This document shows positions 8,935 to 17,763 of a DNA stretch of 54,458 nt, one piece after another. Within the stretch, counting starts at the first letter, position 1, and each line of letters begins with the position of its first letter. The notes beneath the pieces were generated by a model, which saw only the letters and a program-made list of their open reading frames with translations, made no database searches and was not told the origin of the DNA. Source of the DNA: a bacterium (lineage in GTDB: Bacteria > Sumerlaeota > Sumerlaeia > MVZB01); NCBI GenBank assembly GCA_021372575.1, contig JAJFUE010000081.1, positions 1 through 54,458 of the forward strand. The letters run 5' to 3'. Both the position numbers and the translations under genes were made by a program.

Positions 8935-10137
8935 TTATGCCTCGTTCACAAAGATAGCGCGGGCCCTGGCGACGCGGTCCTCCAGGTCGGGGCCTTCCAT
9001 TTCGGCGGCGACCTGGGCGAGTGTTTGCGGAATCGTGATTTGTTGCGGACACTTCGGCAGGCAGTCGCCGCAGCCGATGCACTGCGATGCGTAACCCGGC
9101 TGCGCGTTGGCGATGATGCCGCTCATGCGGAACGCATAGACAAACCGGGCCTCCTCGACGGGGCCGAACATGTGCATCTTGTTGTATTCGTCGAAACAGT
9201 TCGGGATCATCACGCCCTGCGGGCAGGGCATGCAGTAACTGCACGCCGTGCAGCCAATTTTCATGAGTTCCTTGTATTTGCGCGCGGCGCGATCGATGAG
9301 CGCGAGTTCATCGGCCGAAAGCGAATTCGGCGTGGCGCTGCGGGCGGTCGAAAGGTTCTCCTCAATCTGCGCCTCGTCGTTCATGCCCGAGAGGACGACG
9401 ACGACTTCCGGCCGGTTCCACACGAACCGCAGGCCCCACTCGGCGGGGGTGCGCCGGACCGGCGATTCGTTCCAGATCTCGGAGATCGCGGCGGGTGGCG
9501 TCGGCCGCGCAAGCGTTCCGCCGCGCAGAGGCTCCATCACGACCACGCCCAGCCCGCGCGAGGCCGCGTATTCCAGGCCCGCAGTCCCCGCCTGGAAATT
9601 CTGGTCGAGGTAGTTGTACATGATCTGGCAGAACACCCATGGGTAGGCATCGACGACTTTTTTGAAATCCTCGGGCAGGCCGTGGTAGGAGAAGCCGGCG
9701 TTGCCGATGCGGCCGTCCTGCTTCGCCGCGTCGAGGAACTCGCGCACGCCGAGCGACTTGATGCCTTCCCACGCGGGGCCGGTCAGCGAATGCACCAGGT
9801 AATAATCAATATGGTCGGTGCCGAGCTTTTCAAACTGCGCGGCCAGGTAGCGATCCATGTCGGCGCGCGTTTTGATCATCCACGTCGGGAGCTTCGTCGC
9901 GAGCCTGACCTTGTCGCGGTAACCGTCGCGCAGCGCCTTGCCGAGCACGACCTCGCTCTGGCCGGCGTGGTAGGGCCACGCCGTATCGACGTAGTTCACG
10001 CCGCGGTCGATGGCCATCCGGATCTGCGCGATGGCGCGCGGCTCGTCGATCGCGCGGCCTTTCATCGGCAGGCGCATACAGCCGAAGCCGAGACTCGACA
10101 GCAAATCGCCAGTTTTCGGCATTTTCCTGAACAACAT
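8935..10137 (-). CDS. Aldo/keto reductase with C-terminal 4Fe-4S ferredoxin-like domain
   Basis: 400 aa. The N-terminal two thirds is an aldo/keto reductase barrel (LGFGCMRLPMKG, YVDTAWPYHAGQSE). The C-terminal third has cysteine clusters IGCTACSYCMPCPQGV and QCIGCGDCLPKCPQ, consistent with bound 4Fe-4S clusters. This subfamily is common in anaerobes; the substrate is unknown, and electron transfer through the Fe-S domain is inferred. It is the first gene of a probable two-gene unit with the radical SAM protein and is divergent from dnaK. The 204-bp divergent spacer holds a GATGAAA-type simple repeat. Confidence 0.9.
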   Translation of the reverse strand: MLFRKMPKTGDLLSSLGFGCMRLPMKGRAIDEPRAIAQIRMAIDRGVNYVDTAWPYHAGQSEVVLGKALRDGYRDKVRLATKLPTWMIKTRADMDRYLAAQFEKLGTDHIDYYLVHSLTGPAWEGIKSLGVREFLDAAKQDGRIGNAGFSYHGLPEDFKKVVDAYPWVFCQIMYNYLDQNFQAGTAGLEYAASRGLGVVVMEPLRGGTLARPTPPAAISEIWNESPVRRTPAEWGLRFVWNRPEVVVVLSGMNDEAQIEENLSTARSATPNSLSADELALIDRAARKYKELMKIGCTACSYCMPCPQGVMIPNCFDEYNKMHMFGPVEEARFVYAFRMSGIIANAQPGYASQCIGCGDCLPKCPQQITIPQTLAQVAAEMEGPDLEDRVARARAIFVNEA

Positions 10138-10229
10138 GCCGGCATCACCTCGGAAAAACTGTTGGGTGGGAACTGGATGGAGAGTCGGGGTTCATGTGAC
10201 AAGACCCGGATCCATCATACGCCGATGCG

Positions 10230-10262
10230 GGAAAGATGGAAGGTGAAAGATGAAAATTCATG
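10230..10262. repeat. GATGAAA simple repeat
   Basis: GGGAAAGATGGAAGGTGAAAGATGAAAATTCATG is built from imperfect AAAGATG/AAGGTG units. Comparable short tracts lie at 22436-22456 and 54113-54150. Confidence 0.5.
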
Positions 10263-10341
10263 ATTCGGCGCAAGATGCCGATACCGTGGAAGAGGCTGGA
10301 TCACACCGATTCGGCCGGGTTGCCGCATGCCGGGGGGAGAT

Positions 10342-12207
10342 ATGGCGCACGTAATCGGAATCGACCTGGGAACCACCAACTCGGTCGTGGCGTTTCTGGA
10401 TGGCGGCCGGCCGACCGTCATCCCCAACTCCGAGGGGAACAAGACCACGCCGTCGGTCGTGCATTACGGCGAGGACGGCCAGATCATTGTCGGCGAGCTC
10501 GCCAAGCGCCAGCGCCTGCTGGGGCCCGAGCGGACGATCTATTCCATCAAGCGTTTCATGGGTTGCCGGTGGGACGAATACCAGGACCGGCGCGAAGGGA
10601 TCGAATACAAGCTCGTCGAAGGCCAGGACAGTCTTGTCTCGGTCGAGATCGACCGCCGGCGGCTGCTGCCCGAGCAGGTGCAGGCCGAAGTCCTGAAGAA
10701 AATGAAGCAGACGGCCGAGGATTTCCTCGGCGAGGAAGTGACCGGCGCGGTCATCACCTGCCCCGCGTACTTCAACGACAGCCAGCGCCAGGCGACGAAA
10801 AAGGCGGCCGAGCTGGCCGGGCTCGAGGCGCTGCGGATCGTGAACGAACCGACGGCGGCGGCGCTGGCGTACGGGCTCGGCAAGGGCCAGCGCGGCAAGA
10901 TCGCCGTGTTCGATTTCGGCGGCGGCACGTTCGACATTTCGATCCTCGAGATCGACGGCGACGTGTTCGAGGTCAAATCGACGTGCGGCGACACGTTCCT
11001 CGGCGGCGACGTTATCGACAGACTCCTCATCGCGAAAATCGTGTTGGGAATCAAGGAGTCGCTCGGGATCGACATTTCGGCCGACGCGAACGCGATGACG
11101 CGCATCATCGAGACGGCCGAGAAAATCAAGTGCGAGCTGTCGTCGCTCGAAAAGACGACGATCTCGCTGCCGTTCATCGGCGCCGACGCCAGCGGCGCGA
11201 AACACTACATTTCGGAAATCACGCGCGAGCAGTTCGAGGAGCTGATCGCGCCGGTGCTCGAACGGCTCAAGTCGCCGTGCACGCAGGCGCTGCGTGACGC
11301 GAACCTCAAGACCGAGGACCTCGACACGGTCATCCTGATCGGTGGATCGACGCGCATCCCGGCCGTGCAGCGGCTCGTCAGCGAGTTTTTCGGCCGCGCG
11401 CCCGACCGCTCGGTGAGCCCCGACGAGGCGGTGGCCCTCGGCGCGGCGATCCAGGGCGGCATCATGACCGGCGACATCGAGGAGATCCTGCTTCTCGACG
11501 TGACGCCGCTGTCGCTCGGCATCGAGCTCGAAGGCGGCATCTTCTCGGTCCTCATCCCGCGCAACAGCAACATCCCCACGACCGCGTCCAAGCATTTCAC
11601 GACCGTGCGCGACAACCAATCGACCGTTTCGATACACGTCCTCCAGGGCGAGCGCCGCGTCGCCGCCGAAAACAGAACGCTCGCGCGATTCAGGCTCGAG
11701 GGGATCTCCCCGGCTCCGCGCGAAGTGCCCGAGATCGACGTGAGTTTCAAGATCGACGCCAACGGCATCCTGAGCGTGTCGGCGATGGACCTCACGACCG
11801 GCATTTCGCAGCAGGTCTGCATCGAGTCCTACCAGCCGACGATCGACGCCGAGGTCAAGCGGCTCATCGAGGAAGGCACGACGCGCGCCGACGAGGACCG
11901 CGAATTCATGCGCAAGATCGCGCTGCGCAAGCAGATGGAGCGGCTGCGCGATCAATACGAGGATTATATGCGGCGCCCCGATGCCGTCGCGCTCGGCGAG
12001 ACGCAGGAACGCCGCGTTCACGAGTGTTTCTTCCGGTTCGACGCGGCGCTGTCGGGTTCGGACTGGGCGAAGATCGACACGGCCGAAAACGAGCTCAAGA
12101 TGGTTCTGTCTGAGATCATGGCCGTGACAGGCCACGACATCGATCTCGGCAGCGCAAACCTTGTCTTCGACACCGACGCGGGCAACAAGACGAAGACCCG
12201 GTCCTGA
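10342..12207 (+). CDS. dnaK: Hsp70-family chaperone DnaK
   Basis: 621 aa. The nucleotide-binding domain has IGIDLGTTNSVVAF, AVITCPAYFND, VFDFGGGTFDISI and ILIGGSTRIPAVQ; then the linker region LLLDVTPLSLGIE and a beta-substrate domain (EIDVSFKIDANGILSVSA). The C-terminal helical lid is present but ends in DTDAGNKTKTRS, not the acidic or Gly-rich tail common in housekeeping DnaK. ATP-driven folding with J-protein and GrpE partners is expected, but neither is encoded nearby, so this may be a paralogue. The start at 10342 gives the canonical MAHVIGIDLG; the GGGGGGAG ahead of it is unusually close. ATG 10327 is the alternative. Confidence 0.92.
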   Translation: MAHVIGIDLGTTNSVVAFLDGGRPTVIPNSEGNKTTPSVVHYGEDGQIIVGELAKRQRLLGPERTIYSIKRFMGCRWDEYQDRREGIEYKLVEGQDSLVSVEIDRRRLLPEQVQAEVLKKMKQTAEDFLGEEVTGAVITCPAYFNDSQRQATKKAAELAGLEALRIVNEPTAAALAYGLGKGQRGKIAVFDFGGGTFDISILEIDGDVFEVKSTCGDTFLGGDVIDRLLIAKIVLGIKESLGIDISADANAMTRIIETAEKIKCELSSLEKTTISLPFIGADASGAKHYISEITREQFEELIAPVLERLKSPCTQALRDANLKTEDLDTVILIGGSTRIPAVQRLVSEFFGRAPDRSVSPDEAVALGAAIQGGIMTGDIEEILLLDVTPLSLGIELEGGIFSVLIPRNSNIPTTASKHFTTVRDNQSTVSIHVLQGERRVAAENRTLARFRLEGISPAPREVPEIDVSFKIDANGILSVSAMDLTTGISQQVCIESYQPTIDAEVKRLIEEGTTRADEDREFMRKIALRKQMERLRDQYEDYMRRPDAVALGETQERRVHECFFRFDAALSGSDWAKIDTAENELKMVLSEIMAVTGHDIDLGSANLVFDTDAGNKTKTRS

Positions 12208-12231
12208 TGGTCCTAATGGTTGAAAGCCCAT

Positions 12232-12269
12232 GCCCCGGCGACTAAGCTGAAACATTCGCCGGGGCTTCT
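12232..12269 (+). terminator. Intrinsic terminator of dnaK
   Basis: Perfect 10-bp stem GCCCCGGCGA (12232-12241) and TCGCCGGGGC (12256-12265) with a 14-nt loop, followed by TTCTT. It lies 24 nt after the dnaK stop. Confidence 0.75.
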
Positions 12270-12310
12270 TGCATTCCGGCGCAACCTCGGATGGAGATCG
12301 CCACGTTACC

Positions 12311-13438
12311 ATGACCGTCAACCTTGCGCATGAGTTCCCGATCCTCGAAAAAATGAATTTCCTGAATCACGCCGCGGTGTCTCCCCTGCCCCGCCGCGCC
12401 GGTGAGATCATCAAACAATATGCAAGCGAAGCGATGGAGCAGGGTTCCGACGCGTGGCCGGTGTGGTGGGGGCGCATCCAGGAGGCGCGCGCACGCGCGG
12501 CCCGGCTGCTCGGCGCGGGCGAGGACGAAATCGCGTTTTGCCACAACACGACGCACGGCCTGATGTGCGTCGCGAATTCGCTGCCGTGGCGGCCGGGCGA
12601 CAACATCGTCACGGCGGCCGGCGAGTTCCCGGCCAACGTGCATCCGTGGCGCAACCTCGCGACCAGGGGCGTCGCGGTGCGCACGATCGCCGAGCGGCCC
12701 GACCGCACGTTTTCGGCGGAAGATTTCGCCGCCGCGATCGACGGCCGCACGCGCCTCATCGCGATCTCGCTCGTGCAATACGGGACCGGCTGCCTGATGC
12801 CGATCGAGGCGATCGCGGAGTTGTGCAAAAAGCACGGCATCCTGCTGTGCCTTGACGGCATCCAGGCGATCGGCGCGATGCCGGCGAACGTCGCGGAGAT
12901 CGGCTGCGATTTCATGTCCGCCGACGGGCACAAATGGCTGATGGGTCCCGAGGGCGCCGGCGTCCTTTACGTCAAGCGCGAGCGACTCAACATCCTCAAC
13001 GACAGCATGACGGGCTGGATCGGGCGCGTGAGGCCGCTGGATTTCACGGATTTCGACCAGCCGCTCGCGGCCGGCGCGGTGCGGTTCGAGGAAGGCTCGC
13101 ACAACGCGGTCAGCATCGGCGCGCTCGGCGAATCGATGGGGCTAATCAACGAAGTCGGCATCGAGGAAATCTGGCGGCGGATCGAAGCGCTGACCGCGAG
13201 GATCGAAGAAGGCGCGAGCAGGCTCGGATTCGAAATCGTGTCGCCGCGCGGCGACGGGTTCCGCTCGGGAATCATCGCCATCACGAAACCCGGGCTCGAC
13301 GTCGATGCGTGCGCGAAGGCGCTGGCCGAGCGCAAGATCTACGTCGCGGCACGGCGCGGCTGGATGCGCCTGTCGCCACATTTTTACAATAAGATGGAGC
13401 AGATCGAGGAATTCCTGGAAGCGATTGAACAAAGCTAA
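12311..13438 (+). CDS. Class V PLP-dependent aminotransferase (cysteine desulfurase/isopenicillin N epimerase-like)
   Basis: 375 aa. The fold-type I class V signature includes FLNHAAVSPLPRRA at the N-terminus, CHNTTHGLM in the cofactor-phosphate region, LCLDGIQAIGAMP with the cofactor-pairing Asp, and SADGHKWLMGPEG with the Schiff-base lysine. The conserved active-site cysteine loop of true cysteine desulfurases is not apparent, so sulfur transfer is doubtful and substrate is unknown. ATG 12311 is used because residues before it come from a TTG-initiated extension overlapping the dnaK terminator. A GGAG lies rather far (about 16 nt) upstream. Confidence 0.85.
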   Translation: MTVNLAHEFPILEKMNFLNHAAVSPLPRRAGEIIKQYASEAMEQGSDAWPVWWGRIQEARARAARLLGAGEDEIAFCHNTTHGLMCVANSLPWRPGDNIVTAAGEFPANVHPWRNLATRGVAVRTIAERPDRTFSAEDFAAAIDGRTRLIAISLVQYGTGCLMPIEAIAELCKKHGILLCLDGIQAIGAMPANVAEIGCDFMSADGHKWLMGPEGAGVLYVKRERLNILNDSMTGWIGRVRPLDFTDFDQPLAAGAVRFEEGSHNAVSIGALGESMGLINEVGIEEIWRRIEALTARIEEGASRLGFEIVSPRGDGFRSGIIAITKPGLDVDACAKALAERKIYVAARRGWMRLSPHFYNKMEQIEEFLEAIEQS

Positions 13439-13440
13439 TG

Positions 13441-13598
13441 GAAAAATCCGAAATTCGAATATCGAAATTCGAAACAAATCCGAAATCCGAAAATTTTAAA
13501 TAGAGCCACACGTTCTTAGGTTTGCAAGCTGGATCGTTTCGAATTTAGAATTTAGAATTTGTTTCGTATTTCGATATTCGGATTTCGGATTTCCAACA
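13441..13598. repeat. AT-rich inverted repeat of ATCCGAAAT/ATTCGAAAT units
   Basis: The left arm at 13441-13497 is made of AATCCGAAATTCGAATATCG-type units. The right arm at 13539-13598 is its imperfect reverse complement (ATTTCGATATTCGGATTTCGG). Both share the core order AATCCGAAAT, CGAATATCGAAAT, CGAAACAAAT. The intervening 40 bp is unique. It is far richer in A+T than the flanking genes and could form a long hairpin. It fills the gap between the aminotransferase and GT4 genes. Confidence 0.75.
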
Positions 13599-13609
13599 GA
13601 TACTCGCAT

Positions 13610-14830
13610 ATGACTTCTACTAGCCATAAATCCATTCTCTTCGATGCCCGCACGATCGCGCCCGGGATGACGGGGGTCGGGCGGTATGCGCTGAATCTGT
13701 TGTGGGCGATCTCGGTGGCGCCCGGCGCGCCGCCGGTGCGGGCGCTGTTTCGAAAGGACTGCATCGAGATCGCGCGGCGCGATCCGGCGCTCAAGGCCGT
13801 CGAGCTGATCGGGGCGCCCTACACTCAGGAAGAGCACCCGTGGGCGGACTGGTGGCTCGAGCGCGCGCTGCCGCGGATGATCAAGCCGGGCGAAGTCTAT
13901 CACGGGCCGGCGTTCATCATTCCGGGCGGCCGCCGCGCATTCCCGCGCGTCGTCACCGTACACGACCTGTTCGTGTTCACGCACGCGAGATATTATCCGC
14001 GCGCGTTCGGCATGTGGCTGCGCTGGGCGACGCGGCGCGCGTGCAAGTTCGCCGACCGGATCATCGTGCCGAGCGAAGCGGTCGCAAACGAGATCGAGGA
14101 GAGAGGGTTCGCTTCGCGTTCGAAAATCCGCGTTGTGGCCGAGGCTCCCGACGACACGAACACGATCTGGGACAAGGCGTGGATCGGCACGGGCGGGCTG
14201 GTGGCGGGGCTCGTGACCGAGACCGCGCACCCGCTGATCGTGACGGTCGGCACGCTCGACCCGCGCAAGGATCCCGCGACCGCGCGCGCCGCGTTCCTTG
14301 ACCTTGTTGTGAGGATGAAGACCGCGCCGGTGCCAGACGTCGGCGAAGTCGTGAGCGATGAAATGTTGAGCCGGTCGGTTGATTGGTTCTGGCTCGGGGG
14401 GCCGGGGGCGCTGCCCGATCCGACGCCGATCGAAGTGCGGCACCGCGCGACGGAAGCGGGTTTTCACGAGGTTGGGCACGTGCCGAAGGAAGCGGTGCGC
14501 GTGGCGCTGCGCGCGGCAACGGCGTATGTGACGTGCTCGCGCTCGGAAGGGTTTGGGTTGCCATTGGTTGAAGCGATGGTCGCGGGGTGCCCGATCGTGG
14601 CAAGCGATATCCCCGTGCATCACGAGGTCGCCGGCGATGCGGCGCTGTATTTCCCGGAGGGGGATGCGGAAGCGCTGGCGGACGTTTTGTATCGGCTGAT
14701 GACGAAGCCGGCGCTAAGAGAAACGCTTGTTGCGAGAGGTTTGGAACGGCAATCGGATTTCAGGTGGAGCAAAGCCGCGGAGATGACGATTGAAGCGTAT
14801 CGCGAGGCGGCGGAGCAAACTAAAGTTTGA
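13610..14830 (+). CDS. GT4-family glycosyltransferase
   Basis: 406 aa. The N-terminus LFDARTIAPGMTGVGRYALNL is typical of GT-B retaining transferases acting on nucleotide sugars. The C-terminal domain has TVGTLDPRKDP and SRSEGFGLPLVEAMVAGCP, with the E-x7-E motif expected of GT4. ATG 13610 follows the AT-rich repeat and begins MTSTSHKSILFDAR; an upstream in-frame start at 13559 would translate the repeat itself and is rejected. No Shine-Dalgarno is visible. The acceptor is unknown; polysaccharide or glycolipid synthesis is the family's usual role. Confidence 0.87.
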   Translation: MTSTSHKSILFDARTIAPGMTGVGRYALNLLWAISVAPGAPPVRALFRKDCIEIARRDPALKAVELIGAPYTQEEHPWADWWLERALPRMIKPGEVYHGPAFIIPGGRRAFPRVVTVHDLFVFTHARYYPRAFGMWLRWATRRACKFADRIIVPSEAVANEIEERGFASRSKIRVVAEAPDDTNTIWDKAWIGTGGLVAGLVTETAHPLIVTVGTLDPRKDPATARAAFLDLVVRMKTAPVPDVGEVVSDEMLSRSVDWFWLGGPGALPDPTPIEVRHRATEAGFHEVGHVPKEAVRVALRAATAYVTCSRSEGFGLPLVEAMVAGCPIVASDIPVHHEVAGDAALYFPEGDAEALADVLYRLMTKPALRETLVARGLERQSDFRWSKAAEMTIEAYREAAEQTKV

Positions 14831-14887
14831 ACTCCGAACAGGAATTCCGGCTCCGATTGCGGTGCGGGCTTTATTAATAAAAATGAG

Positions 14888-14945
14888 AACAGGAGGGAAC
14901 GGAGATAACGGAGAATTTCTCTGTTGCCTCCGTTACCTCCTGTTT
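14888..14945. repeat. AACAGGAGG hairpin repeat, copy 1 (58 nt)
   Basis: The left arm AACAGGAGGGAACGGAG continues with ATAACGGAGAA, and the right arm is TTCTCTGTTGCCTCCGTTACCTCCTGTT, together a near-perfect long palindrome. Sister copies lie at 37073-37134 and 46597-46675. It lies between the converging GT4 and PfkB genes and could act as a bidirectional terminator. Confidence 0.8.
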
Positions 14946-14953
14946 AAAAAAAT

Positions 14954-14977
14954 GCCGCGTTTGGCAAACGCGGCCTA
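14954..14977 (-). repeat. TAGG-type palindromic repeat, copy 2
   Basis: On the minus strand TAG is followed by GCCGCGTTTG, CC, AAACGCGGC. The element begins 2 nt after the TAA stop of the PfkB gene. Nearly identical to 17740-17763; a related palindrome lies at 20656-20676 on the other side of rex. Confidence 0.75.
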
Positions 14978-14979
14978 CT

Positions 14980-15927
14980 TTACTTGATAACGACGGGGTC
15001 GCAGCTGATTGATGCGTAAAGCTGGTCGCAGCGTTGCTGGATTTTTTCTTTCGTGATGTTGTTGATGCGGCGCGTCGAGAAATCCTCGACGACGTAGGAC
15101 GCGCACGCCGAGCCGACGATCATCGCCTGGCGGAACGCCATCTCGATGTCCTCGGGCGACGAGCCCTCGGCGCAGCGGCCGCATCCGGCCAGATAACCGA
15201 CGAGGCCGCCGGCGAACGTGTCGCCCGCGCCGGTCGGGTCCTTGACGTCCTTGAGCGGCAGGGCCGGGACGGCGAACGTGCCCTGCTTCGAGAACATCTG
15301 CGCGCCGTTGGAGCCCTTCTTGATGATCACGCGGCTGACGCCGAGCTCGAGCAGCTTTTCGGCGGACTCGGCCTGCGACGGCGACGGGAACAGCAGGCGC
15401 GCCTCGTCCTCGTTGATCAGGATCGCATCGACGCGCTTGATGATCTCGACGAGCTCCGCCCGCTTGATGTTGATCCACAGGTTCATCGTGTCGAGCAGCG
15501 TGAGGCGCGGCTTCTTCACCTGCCCGAGCACGCGCAGCTGCAGCTCGGGGTCGATGTTGGCGAGGAAGACGAAACCGTCTTCGCGGTACGACGCGGGAAT
15601 CTTCGGGTCGAACTCCGCGAACACGCCGAGCTCGGTGAAGTGCGTCGTGCGGTCGTTCATATTCTCGTGGTATTCGCCGCCCCAGTGGAAGGTCTTGCCC
15701 TTCTGGCGCTCGACGCCGTCGATGTTGACGCCGGCGCGGCTGAGCAGATCGAGGTGCTCCTGCGGGAAGTCGTCGCCGATGACGCCGACGATATCGACGC
15801 CGGCAAATTGCGAAGCGGCCATTGAACCGTAAACGGCCGACCCGCCGAGCAGATTTTTTTCACCGGCCCACGGGGTCTTGATGTCGTCCAAGGCGACCGA
15901 ACCCACAATCAAAACGCGATCGTTCAT
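14980..15927 (-). CDS. PfkB/ribokinase-family sugar or nucleoside kinase
   Basis: 315 aa. It has the family's N-terminal LLGGSAVYGSMAASQF (Gly-Gly motif) and the C-terminal signature DPTGAGDTFAGG near residue 240, which contains the catalytic Asp and anion hole. It uses ATP to phosphorylate a sugar, nucleoside or similar alcohol; the specificity is not readable from the sequence. AGGAG lies 7 nt before ATG 15927. The 3' end abuts a TAGG-type palindrome. glgA lies upstream in the same orientation, across a spacer of small hairpins. Confidence 0.9.
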   Translation of the reverse strand: MNDRVLIVGSVALDDIKTPWAGEKNLLGGSAVYGSMAASQFAGVDIVGVIGDDFPQEHLDLLSRAGVNIDGVERQKGKTFHWGGEYHENMNDRTTHFTELGVFAEFDPKIPASYREDGFVFLANIDPELQLRVLGQVKKPRLTLLDTMNLWINIKRAELVEIIKRVDAILINEDEARLLFPSPSQAESAEKLLELGVSRVIIKKGSNGAQMFSKQGTFAVPALPLKDVKDPTGAGDTFAGGLVGYLAGCGRCAEGSSPEDIEMAFRQAMIVGSACASYVVEDFSTRRINNITKEKIQQRCDQLYASISCDPVVIK

Positions 15928-15948
15928 GATGTTCTCCTGATGGTATTA

Positions 15949-16070
15949 ACCGTTTGACGGCTAAAGCCGGTTGACGAGAAGCCGGCTAAAGCCGGCTCAA
16001 AATAGAAAGTTCCTCGATAACCACCGGCTGAAGCCGGTGGCAACCCATTCAGCCCGCTAAAGCGGGCATT
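15949..16070. repeat. Array of four short palindromes between glgA and the PfkB kinase
   Basis: Successive hairpins: AACCGTTTGACGGCTAAAGCCGGTT region, AGCCGGCTAAAGCCGGCT, CCACCGGCTGAAGCCGGTGG and GCCCGCTAAAGCGGGC. All share a CTAAAG or CTGAAG loop. A larger array with the same loops is at 20811-21024. Function unknown. Confidence 0.75.
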
Positions 16071-16114
16071 TTTAGAGAAATGACCAGGGCACATGATTAA
16101 CATGAAGAACTGCT

Positions 16115-17602
16115 TCATCGATTCGTGCTGACAATTTTCTGAAGGAGTTTTTCGTATTCCTTCGCGGCGTGCTGCCAGCTGAATTCCTGGGCCATGCCGC
16201 CCAGCATGAGGCGGCGCCAAGCCTGGGGGTTCGTGCGATACATGCGCAGGGCACGGCGCAGCTCGGCGCACATGAAGCTCGACTGGTAGTGCGTGAAGCT
16301 GAAGCCGGTCGCCGTGCCGCCGGCCATCGTGCTGGCGTTGACGTTGACGATCGAGTCGGCGAGGCCGCCGGTCTTGCGCACGATCGGCACCGTGCCGTAG
16401 CGCAACGAATAGAGCTGGTTGAGGCCGCACGGCTCGAAGCGCGACGGCATGAGGAAGATGTCGGAGCCGGCCTCGATGAGGCGCGCGAGCTTTTCGTCGA
16501 AGCCGAGCTTGACGCCAAGCTTGTTCGGGCTACGGCGCGCAAGGTTGCGGAAAAATTCGTGGTAGTACGGCTGGCCGGAGCCGAGGATCACGACCTGGAT
16601 CTTGCCGCGCAGCAGGCCCGGGAGCGATTCGGCGACGAGGTCGATGCCCTTCTGATCGACGAGGCGCGTCACCATGCCGATGACCGGGATGCGCGGCTCG
16701 GCGGGCAGGCCGAAGCGCTGCTGCAGCTTCTGCTTGCAGATGTCCTTGCCGGTGAGGTTCTCGGCGCTGTAATTGGCCGGCAGCGCGGGGTCGGTCGCGG
16801 GATTCCAGTCGTCGATGTCGATGCCGTTCAGGATGCCGCCGAGCCGATCGGCGCAGCTTTGAATGACGCCGTCGAGGCCGAGGCCATATTCGGGGCGCTC
16901 GATTTCGCGGGCGTAGGTCGGGCTGACGGTGCTGACCCACTGGCTCGTCAGGATGCCGCCCTTGAGCAGGTTGATGTTGCCGTAATACTCGAGGAGGCCG
17001 GGGTTGAACGCCGACCGCGGAAGCGCGAGGTGCTCCATCAGGTAGTCGGGGAACAGGCCCTGGTAGCTGATGTTGTGGATGACGAACAGCGTGGGGATGC
17101 GGCTGAGCTGCGGGTCGGCCGAGACGGCGGGGTGCAGCTTGATGTCGATGGGCATCAGGGCCGTCTGCCAGTCGTTGGCGATGATGACGTCCGGGATCCA
17201 GCCGAGGCCCTTGAGCGCCCACAGCGCGCCGAGGCAGAAATAGCCGTAACGCAGGGCGTTGTCGGGATAATCGCCGCCGCTGGGTCCGTAAAGATGCGGG
17301 CGCTCGAAAAGGCCGGCATCGGCGAGCAGATAGATGTTGACGGGATTGTCGGCCTTGGCCGACGGGACGGGCGTGCGCCAGACTTCAACGGCGCGCTTGC
17401 CCGCGGGAAGATCGACGAGGACTTCGGGCAGGACGAGCTCGAACGGCCACGAATCGCGGTCGATCGTGCCGTAGAACGGCATGACGACGGCGACCTCGTG
17501 GCCCAGCGCGGCGAGCGCGCGCGGCAGCGCGCCGGAAACATCGGCAAGCCCGCCGGTCTTGGCCAGCGGCGTCATCTCGGATGTGGCGAGCAGGATTTTC
17601 AT
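16115..17602 (-). CDS. glgA: Glycogen synthase (GT5, ADP-glucose type)
   Basis: 495 aa from ATG 17602. KILLATSEMTPLAKTGGLADV at the N-terminus contains the KTGGL nucleotide-sugar loop, and the C-terminal RKTGGLADSIVN is the matching GT5 motif. The enzyme extends alpha-1,4-glucan from ADP-glucose in the cytosol. With glgB (27465-29390) and the TreS-maltokinase fusion it outlines glycogen/trehalose metabolism. GGAGG lies some 16 nt upstream of 17602; ATG 17632, ten codons earlier, has GGAG very close and remains possible. Confidence 0.93.
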   Translation of the reverse strand: MKILLATSEMTPLAKTGGLADVSGALPRALAALGHEVAVVMPFYGTIDRDSWPFELVLPEVLVDLPAGKRAVEVWRTPVPSAKADNPVNIYLLADAGLFERPHLYGPSGGDYPDNALRYGYFCLGALWALKGLGWIPDVIIANDWQTALMPIDIKLHPAVSADPQLSRIPTLFVIHNISYQGLFPDYLMEHLALPRSAFNPGLLEYYGNINLLKGGILTSQWVSTVSPTYAREIERPEYGLGLDGVIQSCADRLGGILNGIDIDDWNPATDPALPANYSAENLTGKDICKQKLQQRFGLPAEPRIPVIGMVTRLVDQKGIDLVAESLPGLLRGKIQVVILGSGQPYYHEFFRNLARRSPNKLGVKLGFDEKLARLIEAGSDIFLMPSRFEPCGLNQLYSLRYGTVPIVRKTGGLADSIVNVNASTMAGGTATGFSFTHYQSSFMCAELRRALRMYRTNPQAWRRLMLGGMAQEFSWQHAAKEYEKLLQKIVSTNR

Positions 17603-17692
17603 CGTTGCGGCGGAGTTGCCTCCACCATTCACTCCAAGAACAGTACGAGCCTACGCAGTTTTGCGTTTTATGGAACGAACTGCAACTTCAAA

Positions 17693-17735
17693 TTCGATTA
17701 CGATTACGATTACGAGCACGAGCACGAGCACGATT
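17693..17735. repeat. GATTAC/GAGCAC hexamer repeat, copy 1
   Basis: Three CGATTA units run directly into three CGAGCA units, then CGATTTC. A shorter copy with the same order lies at 21074-21101. Both lie just beyond the 3' end of a minus-strand gene. Confidence 0.75.
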
Positions 17736-17739
17736 TCAT

Positions 17740-17763
17740 GCCGCATTTGGCAAACGCGGCCTA
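17740..17763 (-). repeat. TAGG-type palindromic repeat, copy 3; supplies the SOD stop codon
   Basis: On the minus strand TAG GCCGCGTTTG CC AAATGCGGC. The initial TAG (17761-17763) is the stop codon of the SOD gene, so gene and repeat share three bases. Confidence 0.8.

Noticed and set aside
13559-13609. Upstream start of the GT4 gene
   Set aside because: The additional residues translate the AT-rich inverted repeat.
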